From: Mycolicibacterium cosmeticum
GTDB taxonomy: Bacteria; Actinomycetota; Actinomycetes; Mycobacteriales; Mycobacteriaceae
DNA length: 62,997 nucleotides
Reading direction: 5' to 3'
Assembly: GCA_016197365.1 (NCBI GenBank)
Contig: JACPVS010000005.1
Span: 1 to 62,997, forward strand
The notes under the pieces were generated by a model, which was given only the letters and a program-made list of their open reading frames with translations, was not told the origin of the DNA and did not search any database. Positions 53,014 through 61,160 of the stretch are shown here, one piece after another; positions within the stretch are counted from its first letter, which is position 1; every line of letters starts with the position of its first letter. Both the position numbers and the translations under genes were made by a program.

Positions 53014-54228
53014 TCAGAAGTAACCGCTGCCCGGCAATTTGGTGTCGCGCGTGTAGTAGGCGCCGATCGCCTGCGCCTTGTACGACGTCGGGTTGTGCGA
53101 GGCCAGGGTGCGGATGTTGCGCCAGTGTCGGTCCAGCAGATGCGACTGGCGCACCACCGACGCGCCGCCGACATCGAAGATCTGCGACGCGGACTTCTGC
53201 GCCAACCCATCGATGACCACCTTGGCAGCCGCGGCCTGCAGGGACGCCTCGTGGGCCAGTTCAAGATTCGGGTCTGCCTTGGCGACATCGGCCTCAAACG
53301 CGATGGCCAGCGCATCGGCGGCGGCCAGCACCGTGGCCGCACCGACGTAGGCCGCCGACGCGATCTCACCGATCTCGCGCTGCAGCAATGGGTCGTCCGG
53401 CGCCGACGGGTTCGGCGCCCAGGTGAAGCTGCGGGCCCGCTGGTGCACATGCGCCACGGCATCCTTGCGGAGTGCTTGCAGCACACCGACTTGCAGCGCG
53501 GTGACATAGAGCTGGAAGAACGCACCCGAGTGGTACAGGGGCGGCCGTTCGGCATCGCTCTCGGGCGGCGAGAACTGGAGCAGCTCATCGGCGGTCACCA
53601 CGACGTTGTCGAAGATCGCGGTGCCGGTACCGGTCGCGCGCTGACCGAAGCCGTCCCAGTCGTCGAGCACGGTGACGCCGTCGCGGTCGGTGGGCACCAG
53701 TGCGATCACCGAGGCATCGTCGGGGTCACTGGCCAGCACCTCGGCGTAGTCGGCGTACAGGGTACCGGTGGTGAAGAACTTCTTCCCGTTGAGCCGGTAG
53801 GCGTCGCCGTCCTTGGTGAGCTTGGTCTGCCAGACGAACCCACCGGCCGGGTCGGACCCGAGTTCGGTGGAGGCGTTGCCCACGATGGCCCCGGACAGTG
53901 CCAGGTCGATCGCCCGTCGGCGTGCCTCGCCGGGCAGGCGGAGCCGCTCCTCGACGTGTGCGAAATGCCCGCGCAGGATGTGTGCGACGTTGACATCGGC
54001 GGCGGCCAGGGCGATCACCGTGGCGAACAGTTCGCGCAGGCTCGCTCCGCCGCCACCCTCCTCACGCGGCACCCGCAGCGCCCCCAATCCGGACTCGCGA
54101 ATGAGATCGATTGCGGCGAACGGGCGTTCGTTGCGGCGCTCACGTTCCAGCGCGCCGTCGCCGATGACGGCGATCAGCCGGTCCAGACGCTCGGAGCCGT
54201 AGGTCAACGGTTCGGTGGTGGTCGTCAT
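53014..54228 (-). CDS. acyl-CoA dehydrogenase-fold monooxygenase, DszC/SfnB-like
   Basis: A 404-residue acyl-CoA-dehydrogenase-fold flavoprotein of the monooxygenase branch (DszC, SfnB type) rather than a beta-oxidation enzyme. Segments seen: ESGLGALRVPREEGGGGASL, GSDPAGGFVW, LNGKKFFTTGTLYADYAEV and SASQIFDVGGASVVRQSHLLDRHWRNIRTLASHNP near the C-terminus, the last typical of DszC-like proteins. DszC oxidises thiophenes to sulfones; SfnB is tied to sulfur starvation. The ATG at 54228 overlaps the stop of the monooxygenase gene at 54225 by ATGA, so they act together. Substrate unknown. Confidence 0.84.
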   Translation of the reverse strand: MTTTTEPLTYGSERLDRLIAVIGDGALERERRNERPFAAIDLIRESGLGALRVPREEGGGGASLRELFATVIALAAADVNVAHILRGHFAHVEERLRLPGEARRRAIDLALSGAIVGNASTELGSDPAGGFVWQTKLTKDGDAYRLNGKKFFTTGTLYADYAEVLASDPDDASVIALVPTDRDGVTVLDDWDGFGQRATGTGTAIFDNVVVTADELLQFSPPESDAERPPLYHSGAFFQLYVTALQVGVLQALRKDAVAHVHQRARSFTWAPNPSAPDDPLLQREIGEIASAAYVGAATVLAAADALAIAFEADVAKADPNLELAHEASLQAAAAKVVIDGLAQKSASQIFDVGGASVVRQSHLLDRHWRNIRTLASHNPTSYKAQAIGAYYTRDTKLPGSGYF

Positions 54229-55595
54229 CGTAGTGCCTCCTCGGTGACGCGCCGGTAGCGCGCCGCTCGGTGTGATTCGGGTAGGCGGGATCCCCCGCCG
54301 AACAGCTTGTGCCGCAACGTGCCTTGCGTGTACTCGGTCTTGTAGACGCCGCGTCGCTGCAGTTCCGGGACGACGTGCTCGATGAAGTCGGCGAACGATC
54401 CCGGGGTGATGACGTTGGTGAGGTTGAACCCGTCCACGTCGGTCTCCTCGACCCAGGACTGCAGGTCGTCGGCCACCTCGACCGGACCTCCGACGCTGAA
54501 GCCACCCTCGGCATCGATGGCGTGGGCGTCGATGAAATCGCGCAGGGTCCACTGACCTTGACCGAACATCTGCACCGAGGATTTCAGGTATTCGTTGTCG
54601 GTGACGGCCACGGGGTCGTCGAGGTGGAACTGCGACAGGTCGCTGCCCAGCCAGCCCGACCAGAGTGCCAGTGCGCCTTCGGGGTCGGTGTACCGGCGGA
54701 AGTCGTCGTAGCGGTCGCGCGCGGCCTGCGGTGTCGGCCCGGTGACCGCGACGTGCCCGTTGACGATCTTCACGTCGTAGGGATCACGGCCCGCATCCGA
54801 GGCGCGCGTCCGGATATCGGCGACGGCTTCGCGCAGCACCTCTTTGGTGGGGGCACCGATGAAGATCACCTCGGCGTTCTCCGCACCGAACTGCTTGCCG
54901 CGAGTCGAGGCGCCCGCCTGGTACAGCACGGGTGTGCGCTGCGCCGACGGCTCGCACAGGTGGATGCCCGGGACGCGGAAGTGCTTGCCCAGGTGCTCGA
55001 TCGGGTGCACCTTCGCCGGATCCGCGTAGTGCGCGCGGCCCGGTTCGGTACCGACGGCGTCGTCCTCCCAGGATCCCTCCCACAGCTTGTAGAGCACTTC
55101 GGTGTACTCGTCGGCAATGTCGTAGCGGTCGGCGTGCGGGGTGATGGTGTCCAGGCCATGGTTGCGGGCCGCGCTCTCCAGATACCCGGTGACGATGTTC
55201 CAGCCGACCCGGCCCTTCGTCAGGTGATCCAGCGTCGACATCCGCCGGGCGAACGAGTACGGATGTTCGAACGAGGTTGCGTCAGTGATGCCGAAACCGA
55301 GATGCCGGGTGGCCGCGGCCATCGCCGGCACCACGAGCAGTGGATCGTTCACCGGCACCTGCGCACCGGACCGCAGGGCCGCTTCCGGTCCACCCGCGTA
55401 CACGTCGTAGATGCCGAGCACGTCGGCGATGAACAAACCGTCGAACAGGCCCCGCTCCAGCAGCTTGGCCAAGTCCGTCCAATAGTCGAGGTCCTTGTAC
55501 CGCGCCGCCTGAGACTCGGGATGGCGCCACGTGCCGGCGACGATGTGCGTCACACAGTTCATGTCGAATGCGTTGAGGATGATCTGACGGGTCAC
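54225..55595 (-). CDS. NtaA/SnaA/DszA-family FMN-dependent monooxygenase
   Basis: A 456-residue long-type luciferase-fold monooxygenase, third of the island and closest to the one at 44934 (shared HLCEPxxQRTPV, QAGAS and C-terminal TLRxKL segments). Features: RQIILNAFDMN, GLFIADVLGIYDVYAGG, GRVGWNIVTGYLESAARN, YKLWEGSWEDDAV. GTG 55595 is chosen to match the start of related proteins; GTG 55604 is an alternative and the open frame to 56000 is antisense to the next gene. Pairing with the DszC/SfnB-like gene mirrors DszA/DszC desulfurisation logic. A dyad element lies 35 bases upstream. Confidence 0.84.
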   Translation of the reverse strand: MTRQIILNAFDMNCVTHIVAGTWRHPESQAARYKDLDYWTDLAKLLERGLFDGLFIADVLGIYDVYAGGPEAALRSGAQVPVNDPLLVVPAMAAATRHLGFGITDATSFEHPYSFARRMSTLDHLTKGRVGWNIVTGYLESAARNHGLDTITPHADRYDIADEYTEVLYKLWEGSWEDDAVGTEPGRAHYADPAKVHPIEHLGKHFRVPGIHLCEPSAQRTPVLYQAGASTRGKQFGAENAEVIFIGAPTKEVLREAVADIRTRASDAGRDPYDVKIVNGHVAVTGPTPQAARDRYDDFRRYTDPEGALALWSGWLGSDLSQFHLDDPVAVTDNEYLKSSVQMFGQGQWTLRDFIDAHAIDAEGGFSVGGPVEVADDLQSWVEETDVDGFNLTNVITPGSFADFIEHVVPELQRRGVYKTEYTQGTLRHKLFGGGSRLPESHRAARYRRVTEEALR

Positions 55596-55629
55596 TGCCG
55601 ACACGATGGACCATCGTGCATCCCGGCGA

Positions 55630-55656
55630 TAGTCATCAAATCGGTGCGATTTTCTT
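55630..55656 (-). promoter_or_regulatory. 27-base dyad element upstream of LLM/DszC-like operon
   Basis: Contains the perfect dyad AAATCG-GTG-CGATTT (55638-55652), preceded by AGTCATC. It matches the element at 46400-46426 in 19 of 27 positions, with the same 6-3-6 layout and flanks (shared form RAATCS-GTS-SGATTY). Same orientation relative to the downstream gene in both cases. Confidence 0.55.
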
Positions 55657-55716
55657 CCGTAACCTTGCGTCACAAACGGCGGGAATATCTGCACGTCGGC
55701 TGGTGTTGCGACGCAG

Positions 55717-56139
55717 GTGACTGAGCATCCTGAACTGAGCCCCACCGACTGGGTACGCGACCAGACCTCGAAGATCCTGGAGACGGGCACCACCGACGGC
55801 ATCGAGGTGCTGGATCGTCCGATCGTCCTGTTCACCACGACGGGCGCGAAGTCGGGCAAGAAGCGGTACGTCCCGCTGATGCGCGTCGAGGAGAACGGCA
55901 AGTACGCGATGGTCGCCTCCAAGGGCGGCGACCCGCAGCACCCCTCCTGGTACCACAACGTGCTGGCGCATCCGCAGGTCACGGTCCAGGACGGCGACAA
56001 GGTGGCCGAGCTGACCGCCCGCGAGATCGAAGGCGACGAGCGTGCGCACTGGTGGGATCTGGCTGTGGAGGCCTACCCGCCCTACGCGGAGTACCAGACC
56101 AAGACGACCCGGCAGATTCCGGTTTTCATCGTCGAATAG
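55717..56139 (+). CDS. F420-dependent Ddn-family nitroreductase-like protein
   Basis: A 140-residue deazaflavin-dependent (Ddn-type) split-barrel protein. PIVLFTTTGAKSGKKRYVPLM and GGDPQHPSWYHNVLAHPQVTV are diagnostic. These reduce quinones or nitro compounds with F420H2. Start is GTG 55717, with only weak ribosome-site sequence, so it may be leaderless. It is divergent from the third monooxygenase gene and convergent with the Rieske gene (3-base gap). Its specific substrate is unknown; many paralogues exist in mycobacteria. Confidence 0.87.
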   Translation: MTEHPELSPTDWVRDQTSKILETGTTDGIEVLDRPIVLFTTTGAKSGKKRYVPLMRVEENGKYAMVASKGGDPQHPSWYHNVLAHPQVTVQDGDKVAELTAREIEGDERAHWWDLAVEAYPPYAEYQTKTTRQIPVFIVE

Positions 56140-56142
56140 CGG

Positions 56143-57321
56143 TCACGCCAGCGCGACGCCCAGCTCCTGGGCGAACACCTTGATCATGTGCTGCACCCCG
56201 ATCTCGTTGCGGCCGATGATCATGTGGTCGTGCTGGCCGTGCCGCACACCTTGACCGCACTGCGGCAACATCGCGAAATCCTCGTCGCGCACGGCGGCGT
56301 GCACGCCCTCATAGACGGTGTCGTAGAGGGCGCGCATGTCGGCGTCGACGGCGGGGATGCGGCCCATCCAGCTGTGCCGGACGGTACAGCGGGTGGGCTC
56401 ACCCTCGGGAAGCATGTCGATGATCTCGACCCCGACCGGGCTGTTGGCCAGGATGAGGTTGGGATATACCCAGTAGATGACGCCCATGTTGGCCGACGGG
56501 TCGATCGATGCCGCGGCGTCCTCGCTCAGGTTCTTGATCCAGTTGAACGGGAAGCCCATCCGATGGTGCCTGCCGAACTCGTCGTAGATGGATGTGTTGG
56601 GCAGCGTGTTCAGCCCGATCAGGCTCTCCCCGTGCACGAACGGGAAGTGATAGCTCTCGGCGAACGCTTCCAGGGCTCCCTTCCAGGACACCTCGGACGA
56701 GAACTCGCGGTCGGTGTGATAGCCGTAGGACTCGTAATTCCATTGCGCCAGTTCGGCTCCCAGCGGGCCGAGGTGGGCGTCGACGTCGATGGTGGCATCC
56801 GCGGTCAGCACCGCCCAGATGAATCCGTGCCGCTCCTGCGACGGGAGTTCGACCAGTCCGTAGTCGGCGTTGTCCATCGTGTCGAACCCGGATTTGCCCG
56901 GCACCATGAACAATTCGCCGGTGTTGCGGTACGTCCAGGCGTGATACGGGCACACGAAGCGTGAGGCGTTGCCCGACCCACAGGCCGGCATGGCCCCGCG
57001 GTGCCGGCAGTAGTTGAGGAAGACATGACTGGCGCCGGTGCGGTCGCGGGTCACCAGCAATGAGTCACCCAGCACCGAGCGCACGACGAAGTCGTTGTTC
57101 TGCGGTAGCTGCGCCGACGGGACGATGGCCAGGGGCACCCGCCGGAGGATCTGCGATTCCTCGATCTCGGTGATCTTCGGATCACGGTAGTAGTGCAGCG
57201 GCACCTTCAGTACGGCGTCGGCCATATCGGTCGTGCCGTCGAGCGCGTGCTGCAGTGCGCGCCGAGTCAGCGATTCGTCGGTGCAGATCAGCGGGCCATG
57301 AACCATGGGTTGACCATACAT
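56143..57321 (-). CDS. Rieske aromatic-ring-hydroxylating oxygenase, large subunit
   Basis: A 392-residue Rieske oxygenase alpha subunit. The [2Fe-2S] ligands are C105-x-H107 and C124-x2-H127 (CPYHAW). The catalytic iron site includes E222-x2-H225-x4-H230 with a distal acidic residue expected later. Fold and length fit ring-hydroxylating dioxygenases; no beta subunit or ferredoxin gene is adjacent. It is only distantly related to the KshA-like protein at 32690. ATG 57321 is used, overlapping the palindrome; ATG 57306 is an alternative that clears it. Divergent from a TetR gene. Confidence 0.86.
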   Translation of the reverse strand: MYGQPMVHGPLICTDESLTRRALQHALDGTTDMADAVLKVPLHYYRDPKITEIEESQILRRVPLAIVPSAQLPQNNDFVVRSVLGDSLLVTRDRTGASHVFLNYCRHRGAMPACGSGNASRFVCPYHAWTYRNTGELFMVPGKSGFDTMDNADYGLVELPSQERHGFIWAVLTADATIDVDAHLGPLGAELAQWNYESYGYHTDREFSSEVSWKGALEAFAESYHFPFVHGESLIGLNTLPNTSIYDEFGRHHRMGFPFNWIKNLSEDAAASIDPSANMGVIYWVYPNLILANSPVGVEIIDMLPEGEPTRCTVRHSWMGRIPAVDADMRALYDTVYEGVHAAVRDEDFAMLPQCGQGVRHGQHDHMIIGRNEIGVQHMIKVFAQELGVALA

Positions 57322-57337
57322 TCATAGTCCATTGTAT
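57316..57337. promoter_or_regulatory. operator candidate ATACA-N12-TGTAT
   Basis: Perfect 5-base arms flank 12 bases between the divergent Rieske and TetR genes, in a locally AT-rich stretch. It overlaps the first codons of the Rieske gene if ATG 57321 is the start, which favours ATG 57306. Confidence 0.45.
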
Positions 57338-57375
57338 TGTCAAGATTGAGCATGCTTTCGTGCGACGATCGTCGG

Positions 57376-57993
57376 ATGCGCAGGCACGGCTGGTCCGGTG
57401 ACATCCCGGTCGACGACGAGGAGGCGGTCCGCCGCATCATCGACACGTCCCGCTCCGCCATCGACGCCCACGGCACGGTCAGCGTGTCGGAGGTGGCCCA
57501 GACCCTCGGCGTCACCCGCCAGACCATCTACCGGTACTTCCCCACCCAGGAAGCGCTGATGGCCGCCACCGCGGTCTCCTCGGTCGCTGGATTCCTCGAT
57601 CGCCTTGCCGCCCAACTGGGTTCGATCACCGATCCGACCGAGGCCGTCATCGAAGGCATCGCCTACACCCTCGAACAGCTGGCACACGACCGCTATCTCA
57701 GCCTGGTGATGCAGCCCGGTAAAGCCAGCGCGTTCACCGCGGGCGTCACGTCCGACCTCGCCATCGGGTTCGGCCGCTCCATCCTGCTGCGATTCGATGT
57801 CGATTGGGCCGCAGCAGGATTCGCCGATCAGACGCTGGACGAACTGGTGGAGTTCATGCTGCGCATCCTGCAGTCGTTCATCCTCGACCCGGCCCGCCAG
57901 GGCCCGAACCTGCGCGCGTTCCTCAATGACTGGGTTGCGCCCGCGGTGCGGTCACGCGCCGGTGCACCGACACCGCATAGTCCCCGCCGCTGA
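57376..57993 (+). CDS. TetR family transcriptional regulator
   Basis: A 205-residue TetR regulator with VRRIIDTSRSAIDAHG and VSEVAQTLGVTRQTIYRYF in the DNA-binding domain. It is a paralogue of the regulator at 31028, with a shared RRHGW/GRKGW N-terminus, VDWAAAGF and a similar C-terminus. ATG 57376 matches the conserved start; ATG 57352 is an in-frame alternative. It likely controls the divergent Rieske gene. Its last 71 bases overlap the end of the convergent methyltransferase gene. Confidence 0.85.
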   Translation: MRRHGWSGDIPVDDEEAVRRIIDTSRSAIDAHGTVSVSEVAQTLGVTRQTIYRYFPTQEALMAATAVSSVAGFLDRLAAQLGSITDPTEAVIEGIAYTLEQLAHDRYLSLVMQPGKASAFTAGVTSDLAIGFGRSILLRFDVDWAAAGFADQTLDELVEFMLRILQSFILDPARQGPNLRAFLNDWVAPAVRSRAGAPTPHSPRR

Positions 57994-58537
57994 ATTCCGC
58001 CCGGTCCCAGGTCGCCCAGCGCGCCACCGATTCCAGACCCGCCGCCTCGGCGTACCCGTCGTAGTCGGCCGGTGTCAGCCGATCCGGTCGCAGTGAGAAC
58101 CCGGCCACCAGCAGCCCGCCCGCAGGAAGGTGCCCCGCCAGTCCGGTCAGCACCTGCGCCTCGGTGCCCGGTTCCAGGAAGATCATCACGTTGCCGGCCA
58201 GGACGATCAGGTCGAATTCCCCGCTCACGCCTGCCTGCGGCGCCGACAGGTCGGCTGTGATCCAGCTCAGCTGCGGCGCCTTGGCACGCGCGGTGTCCAG
58301 CATGCCCGCGTCGGCGTCGGCCCCCACGACGGAGACCCCCCGGGCGGCCAGCTCGATGGCGACCCGGCCCGTGCCGCAGCCGGCATCCAGCACACGGGTC
58401 CCGCCGTGCTCCCGCAGCAGCGACTCGACCAGATCGGCCTCGCCGTGCACGCCCTGGCCACTGGCCGCCAGCGACCGCCAGCGCGCGTCGTAGTCGTCGC
58501 CGCGGGGTGCGTCCGTGTTCTGCCAGCGGGTGCCCAT
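57923..58537 (-). CDS. class I SAM-dependent methyltransferase
   Basis: A 204-residue class I methyltransferase. The SAM motif I is RVLDAGCGTGRVAIELA, followed by VVGADADAGML (motif II acidic loop) and FDLIVLAGNVMIFL. Acceptor unknown. ATG 58537 (MGTRWQNTD) is the likely start, while the frame stays open to 58570. The 3' end runs 71 bases into the convergent TetR gene. A 43-base inverted repeat lies just upstream, between this gene and the divergent VTT protein gene. Confidence 0.85.
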   Translation of the reverse strand: MGTRWQNTDAPRGDDYDARWRSLAASGQGVHGEADLVESLLREHGGTRVLDAGCGTGRVAIELAARGVSVVGADADAGMLDTARAKAPQLSWITADLSAPQAGVSGEFDLIVLAGNVMIFLEPGTEAQVLTGLAGHLPAGGLLVAGFSLRPDRLTPADYDGYAEAAGLESVARWATWDRAEFSGGDYAVSVHRRVTAPRAQPSH

Positions 58538-58562
58538 GGTTCCCAACCTATCCCCGCGCAAC

Positions 58563-58605
58563 TTGTGCACGTTTCGTCACCCTGAACGCAACGAATCGTG
58601 CACAA
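58563..58605. promoter_or_regulatory. large inverted repeat, 15-base arms, in divergent promoter
   Basis: TTGTGCACGTTTCGT (58563-58577) and ACGAATCGTGCACAA (58591-58605) are inverted copies with one mismatch and a 13-base spacer. It lies 26 bases from the methyltransferase start and 30 from the preferred VTT-gene start. Either a pair of operator sites for a dimeric repressor or a strong RNA hairpin. Confidence 0.6.
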
Positions 58606-58635
58606 ATGGCGAGACAGGGAAGAATCGCGGGCGAG

Positions 58636-59337
58636 ATGACCGACACCGAGCCCACCGAGAGCCCCGCCGGCCCCGACGCTGCCGACCGGCGGCGCCCCAT
58701 CATCCGTCTGGCGCTGTTCGCCGCGTTCCTGGGTGGACTGTTCTGCCTGATGGTGTTCGGCCGCGTCATCGACGCCGACCAGATCCGGGCCGCCGTCACC
58801 GCCACCGGACCTGCCGCGCCGTTCACCTACATCGTGTTGTCGGCCGTCCTCGGCGCGATCTTCGTACCCGGTCCGATCCTGGCCGCAGGCAGCGGACTGC
58901 TGTTCGGTCCGATCGTCGGCCTCGGTGTGACCCTCGGCGCCACCGTCGGAACGGCCATGATCGCCAGCCTCGTCGGGCGCCGGGCCGGCCGGGACAGCGC
59001 CCGTGCCCTACTCGGCGCCGACCGTGCCGATGTGCTCGACAGTCAGATCCAGCGGCGTGGACTGTGGGCCGTCGTCGGGCAACGGTTCATTCCCGGGATG
59101 TCCGACGCAATGGCCGCCTACGCGTTCGGTGCATTCGGAGTTCCGTTGTGGCAGATGGCACTCGGCGCTTTCATCGGGTCCGTCCCGCGTGCCTTCGTGT
59201 ACACCTCACTCGGCGCCTCGCTGGGCAACAAGTCGGCCGCGCTGGCCTTCGCCGCCGCCGCGGTGTGGTGCGTCACCGCCGTCATCGGTGGGTACGCCGC
59301 ACACCGCGGCTACCGGAGTTGGCGCCGCCGGCGCTGA
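58636..59337 (+). CDS. VTT-domain (TVP38/DedA-like) membrane protein
   Basis: A 233-residue integral membrane protein of the TVP38/TMEM64 (VTT/SNARE-associated) family. There is a cytosolic Pro/Asp-rich N-terminus, a first helix at about 25-45, then VPGPILAAGSGLLFGPIVGLGVTLGATVGT and GQRFIPGMSDAMAAYAFGA, typical of the re-entrant VTT domain, and a final helix with a basic tail. Function of the bacterial family is poorly known, perhaps lipid scrambling. ATG 58636 is preferred; ATG 58606 is in frame but directly follows the inverted repeat without a ribosome site. Confidence 0.82.
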   Translation: MTDTEPTESPAGPDAADRRRPIIRLALFAAFLGGLFCLMVFGRVIDADQIRAAVTATGPAAPFTYIVLSAVLGAIFVPGPILAAGSGLLFGPIVGLGVTLGATVGTAMIASLVGRRAGRDSARALLGADRADVLDSQIQRRGLWAVVGQRFIPGMSDAMAAYAFGAFGVPLWQMALGAFIGSVPRAFVYTSLGASLGNKSAALAFAAAAVWCVTAVIGGYAAHRGYRSWRRRR

Positions 59338-59360
59338 ATCCGCAGGCTGGTTTCCGCGCA

Positions 59361-60134
59361 CTACACCGTGAACGCCGCGCGGAACGCGTCCAACGCGAGC
59401 TCGCTGTCGGCGGAGTTCCACGCCTCCATGCCGATGGTCCCGGTGAACCCGATGTCGCGCAGCGCCCGCGCGATCGCCGGGTAGTAGATCTCCCCGGTGC
59501 CCGGCTCGCAACGCCCGGGCACATCGGCCACCTGGATCTCACCGATGGCATCCCCGCACCGACCGACCAGTTCGACGAGATTCCCTTCGCCGATCTGCGC
59601 GTGGTAGAGGTCCAGCATCATCTTGACGTTGGGGTGCCCGACGCCTTCAACCAACGCGAGGGTGTCCTTGGCCCGGGCCAGCGGCACCCCGGGGTGGTCG
59701 ACGATGGTGTTGAGGTTCTCCACGCAGAACGTCACGCCCGCCTGCGCACCGAGCTCGCCGATGCGTTCCAGGGTGCGTAGCGCGGTCAGCCACATCTGCC
59801 CGGTGGCGCGCTGCCGAGGGCGGGCGGCCTGCCCGTCCACCAGTTCCGCGGTATGCAGGTTCAGCCGTGTCACGCCGAGGATCTCGGCGGCCTTGATGCT
59901 GAGTTCGGCGGTGCGGACCACCTCGTCGGCAGAGTCCGGGTCGATCAGGTCGCCGTGCAGGTAGCCGGTCATCGAGGTGAACGTGGCTCCCGTCGCGGCG
60001 AGCGCCTCGAGGTCCTTGTCGTGCCAACTCCAGATCTCCGCGGCGAACCCCAGCTCGTGAATCCGCTTGACGCGGTCGATGATCGGTAGGTCGCGGAACA
60101 CCATCTCCGAGCAGACGGCCAACTGGAAGCTCAT
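59361..60134 (-). CDS. hydroxypyruvate isomerase-like TIM-barrel protein
   Basis: A 257-residue xylose-isomerase-like TIM-barrel protein of the Hyi/OtnI group. Metal-site segments seen are FCVENLN (Glu), KMMLDLYHAQI (Asp/His), IGEIQVADVPGR and TIGMEAWN (Glu), with PGTGEIYY before it. Such enzymes isomerise hydroxypyruvate or 2-oxo-tetronates, or related inositol intermediates. ATG 60134 overlaps the dehydrogenase stop by ATGA, so the two are cotranslated. Likely regulated by the LacI protein at 61184. Confidence 0.84.
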   Translation of the reverse strand: MSFQLAVCSEMVFRDLPIIDRVKRIHELGFAAEIWSWHDKDLEALAATGATFTSMTGYLHGDLIDPDSADEVVRTAELSIKAAEILGVTRLNLHTAELVDGQAARPRQRATGQMWLTALRTLERIGELGAQAGVTFCVENLNTIVDHPGVPLARAKDTLALVEGVGHPNVKMMLDLYHAQIGEGNLVELVGRCGDAIGEIQVADVPGRCEPGTGEIYYPAIARALRDIGFTGTIGMEAWNSADSELALDAFRAAFTV

Positions 60135-61105
60135 CGCGCTACCTCCACGGCGAGCGCGACGGGGGCTCCGGTTTCGACGGATTCCCTCGCGGCGAGCGCG
60201 ATTTCGAGTGCCGCCCGGGCGTCGACACCGGTGACCGACGCATTCCGGCCGGCTCGGATGCACTCGGCGAAATGCGCGAACTGGGCGACGTACGCGTCGC
60301 CGAACAACTCGGTGTTCAGCGTGCCGGCCTGCTCGGGGTCCTTACCGGCCAGCAGCACACCACCGGATCCGAAGACCTCGCCGCGGACGTCGTAGCCGTA
60401 GACCGCCTGGAAGCTGGCCTCCGCCACGCCATAGGCGCCGTTGTCGAAGGTCAGGTGTACCACCGAGGTGTCCAGAAAGCCGGCGTCGGCGAACTGCGGA
60501 TGCACCAGCGCGGTGGCCTGCGCGTACACGCTGACCACGCGTGCGCCCGGGTTCAGCCAGCACAGGGTGTCGAAGTCGTGGATCAAGGTCTCGTTGAAGA
60601 TGGTCCACGGTTTGACGCGCGCCGCGGTCTCCGCCGAGATACCGGGATCGCGGGTCAGCGACCGCAGCAGTTGCGGTGTGCCGATGGCCCCGTCATCGAT
60701 ACGGGCCCGCATAGCGGCGAAGTCCTCGGCGAAGCGCCGGTTGAACCCGACCTGCAGCACCACCCCGGCGTCCCGGGCAGCCTCGATGGCGCGGTCGGCA
60801 TCGGCCAGCGTGAGCGCCATCGGCTTCTCACAGAACACGTGCTTGCCCGCCTGGGCCGCGGCGACGACGAGGTCGGCGTGCGTGGCGGCGGGTGAGCAGA
60901 TGGCCACGGCGTCGATGCCCGGATCGGCGATGAGCTCCAGCGGGTCACGGTAGTGCCGCTGAGCGGAAAGTCGCTGTGCGGCAGTCTCATCCAGATCGGC
61001 GACCGCTTCCAGGCGCACACCGGGAAGCCGGTGCGCCAACGTCTCGCCATGATACGAGCCGATCCAGCCGGCCCCGATGAGACCACAGGGCAGTGATTCC
61101 GACAT
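60131..61105 (-). CDS. Gfo/Idh/MocA family NAD(P)-dependent dehydrogenase
   Basis: A 324-residue sugar- or inositol-type oxidoreductase. The Rossmann motif is GLIGAGWIGSYH near the N-terminus, the catalytic CEKPMAL lies near residue 91-97, and the later segment FNETLIHDFDTLCWL carries the typical HDxD pair. Substrate might be myo-inositol or a sugar acid. It leads the two-gene operon with the isomerase-like gene and is divergent from the LacI regulator; both operators lie within 78 bases of its start. Confidence 0.88.
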   Translation of the reverse strand: MSESLPCGLIGAGWIGSYHGETLAHRLPGVRLEAVADLDETAAQRLSAQRHYRDPLELIADPGIDAVAICSPAATHADLVVAAAQAGKHVFCEKPMALTLADADRAIEAARDAGVVLQVGFNRRFAEDFAAMRARIDDGAIGTPQLLRSLTRDPGISAETAARVKPWTIFNETLIHDFDTLCWLNPGARVVSVYAQATALVHPQFADAGFLDTSVVHLTFDNGAYGVAEASFQAVYGYDVRGEVFGSGGVLLAGKDPEQAGTLNTELFGDAYVAQFAHFAECIRAGRNASVTGVDARAALEIALAARESVETGAPVALAVEVAR

Positions 61106-61121
61106 CTTCTTTCTCCGTTCG

Positions 61122-61137
61122 ACTAGAACGTTCTAGT
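61122..61137. promoter_or_regulatory. LacI-family operator, perfect palindrome
   Basis: ACTAGAACGTTCTAGT is a perfect 16-base palindrome with the central CG typical of LacI/GalR-family operators. It lies 17 bases from the dehydrogenase start. Confidence 0.8.
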
Positions 61138-61160
61138 AGTGACCAGTAAAGCATGTCCAC

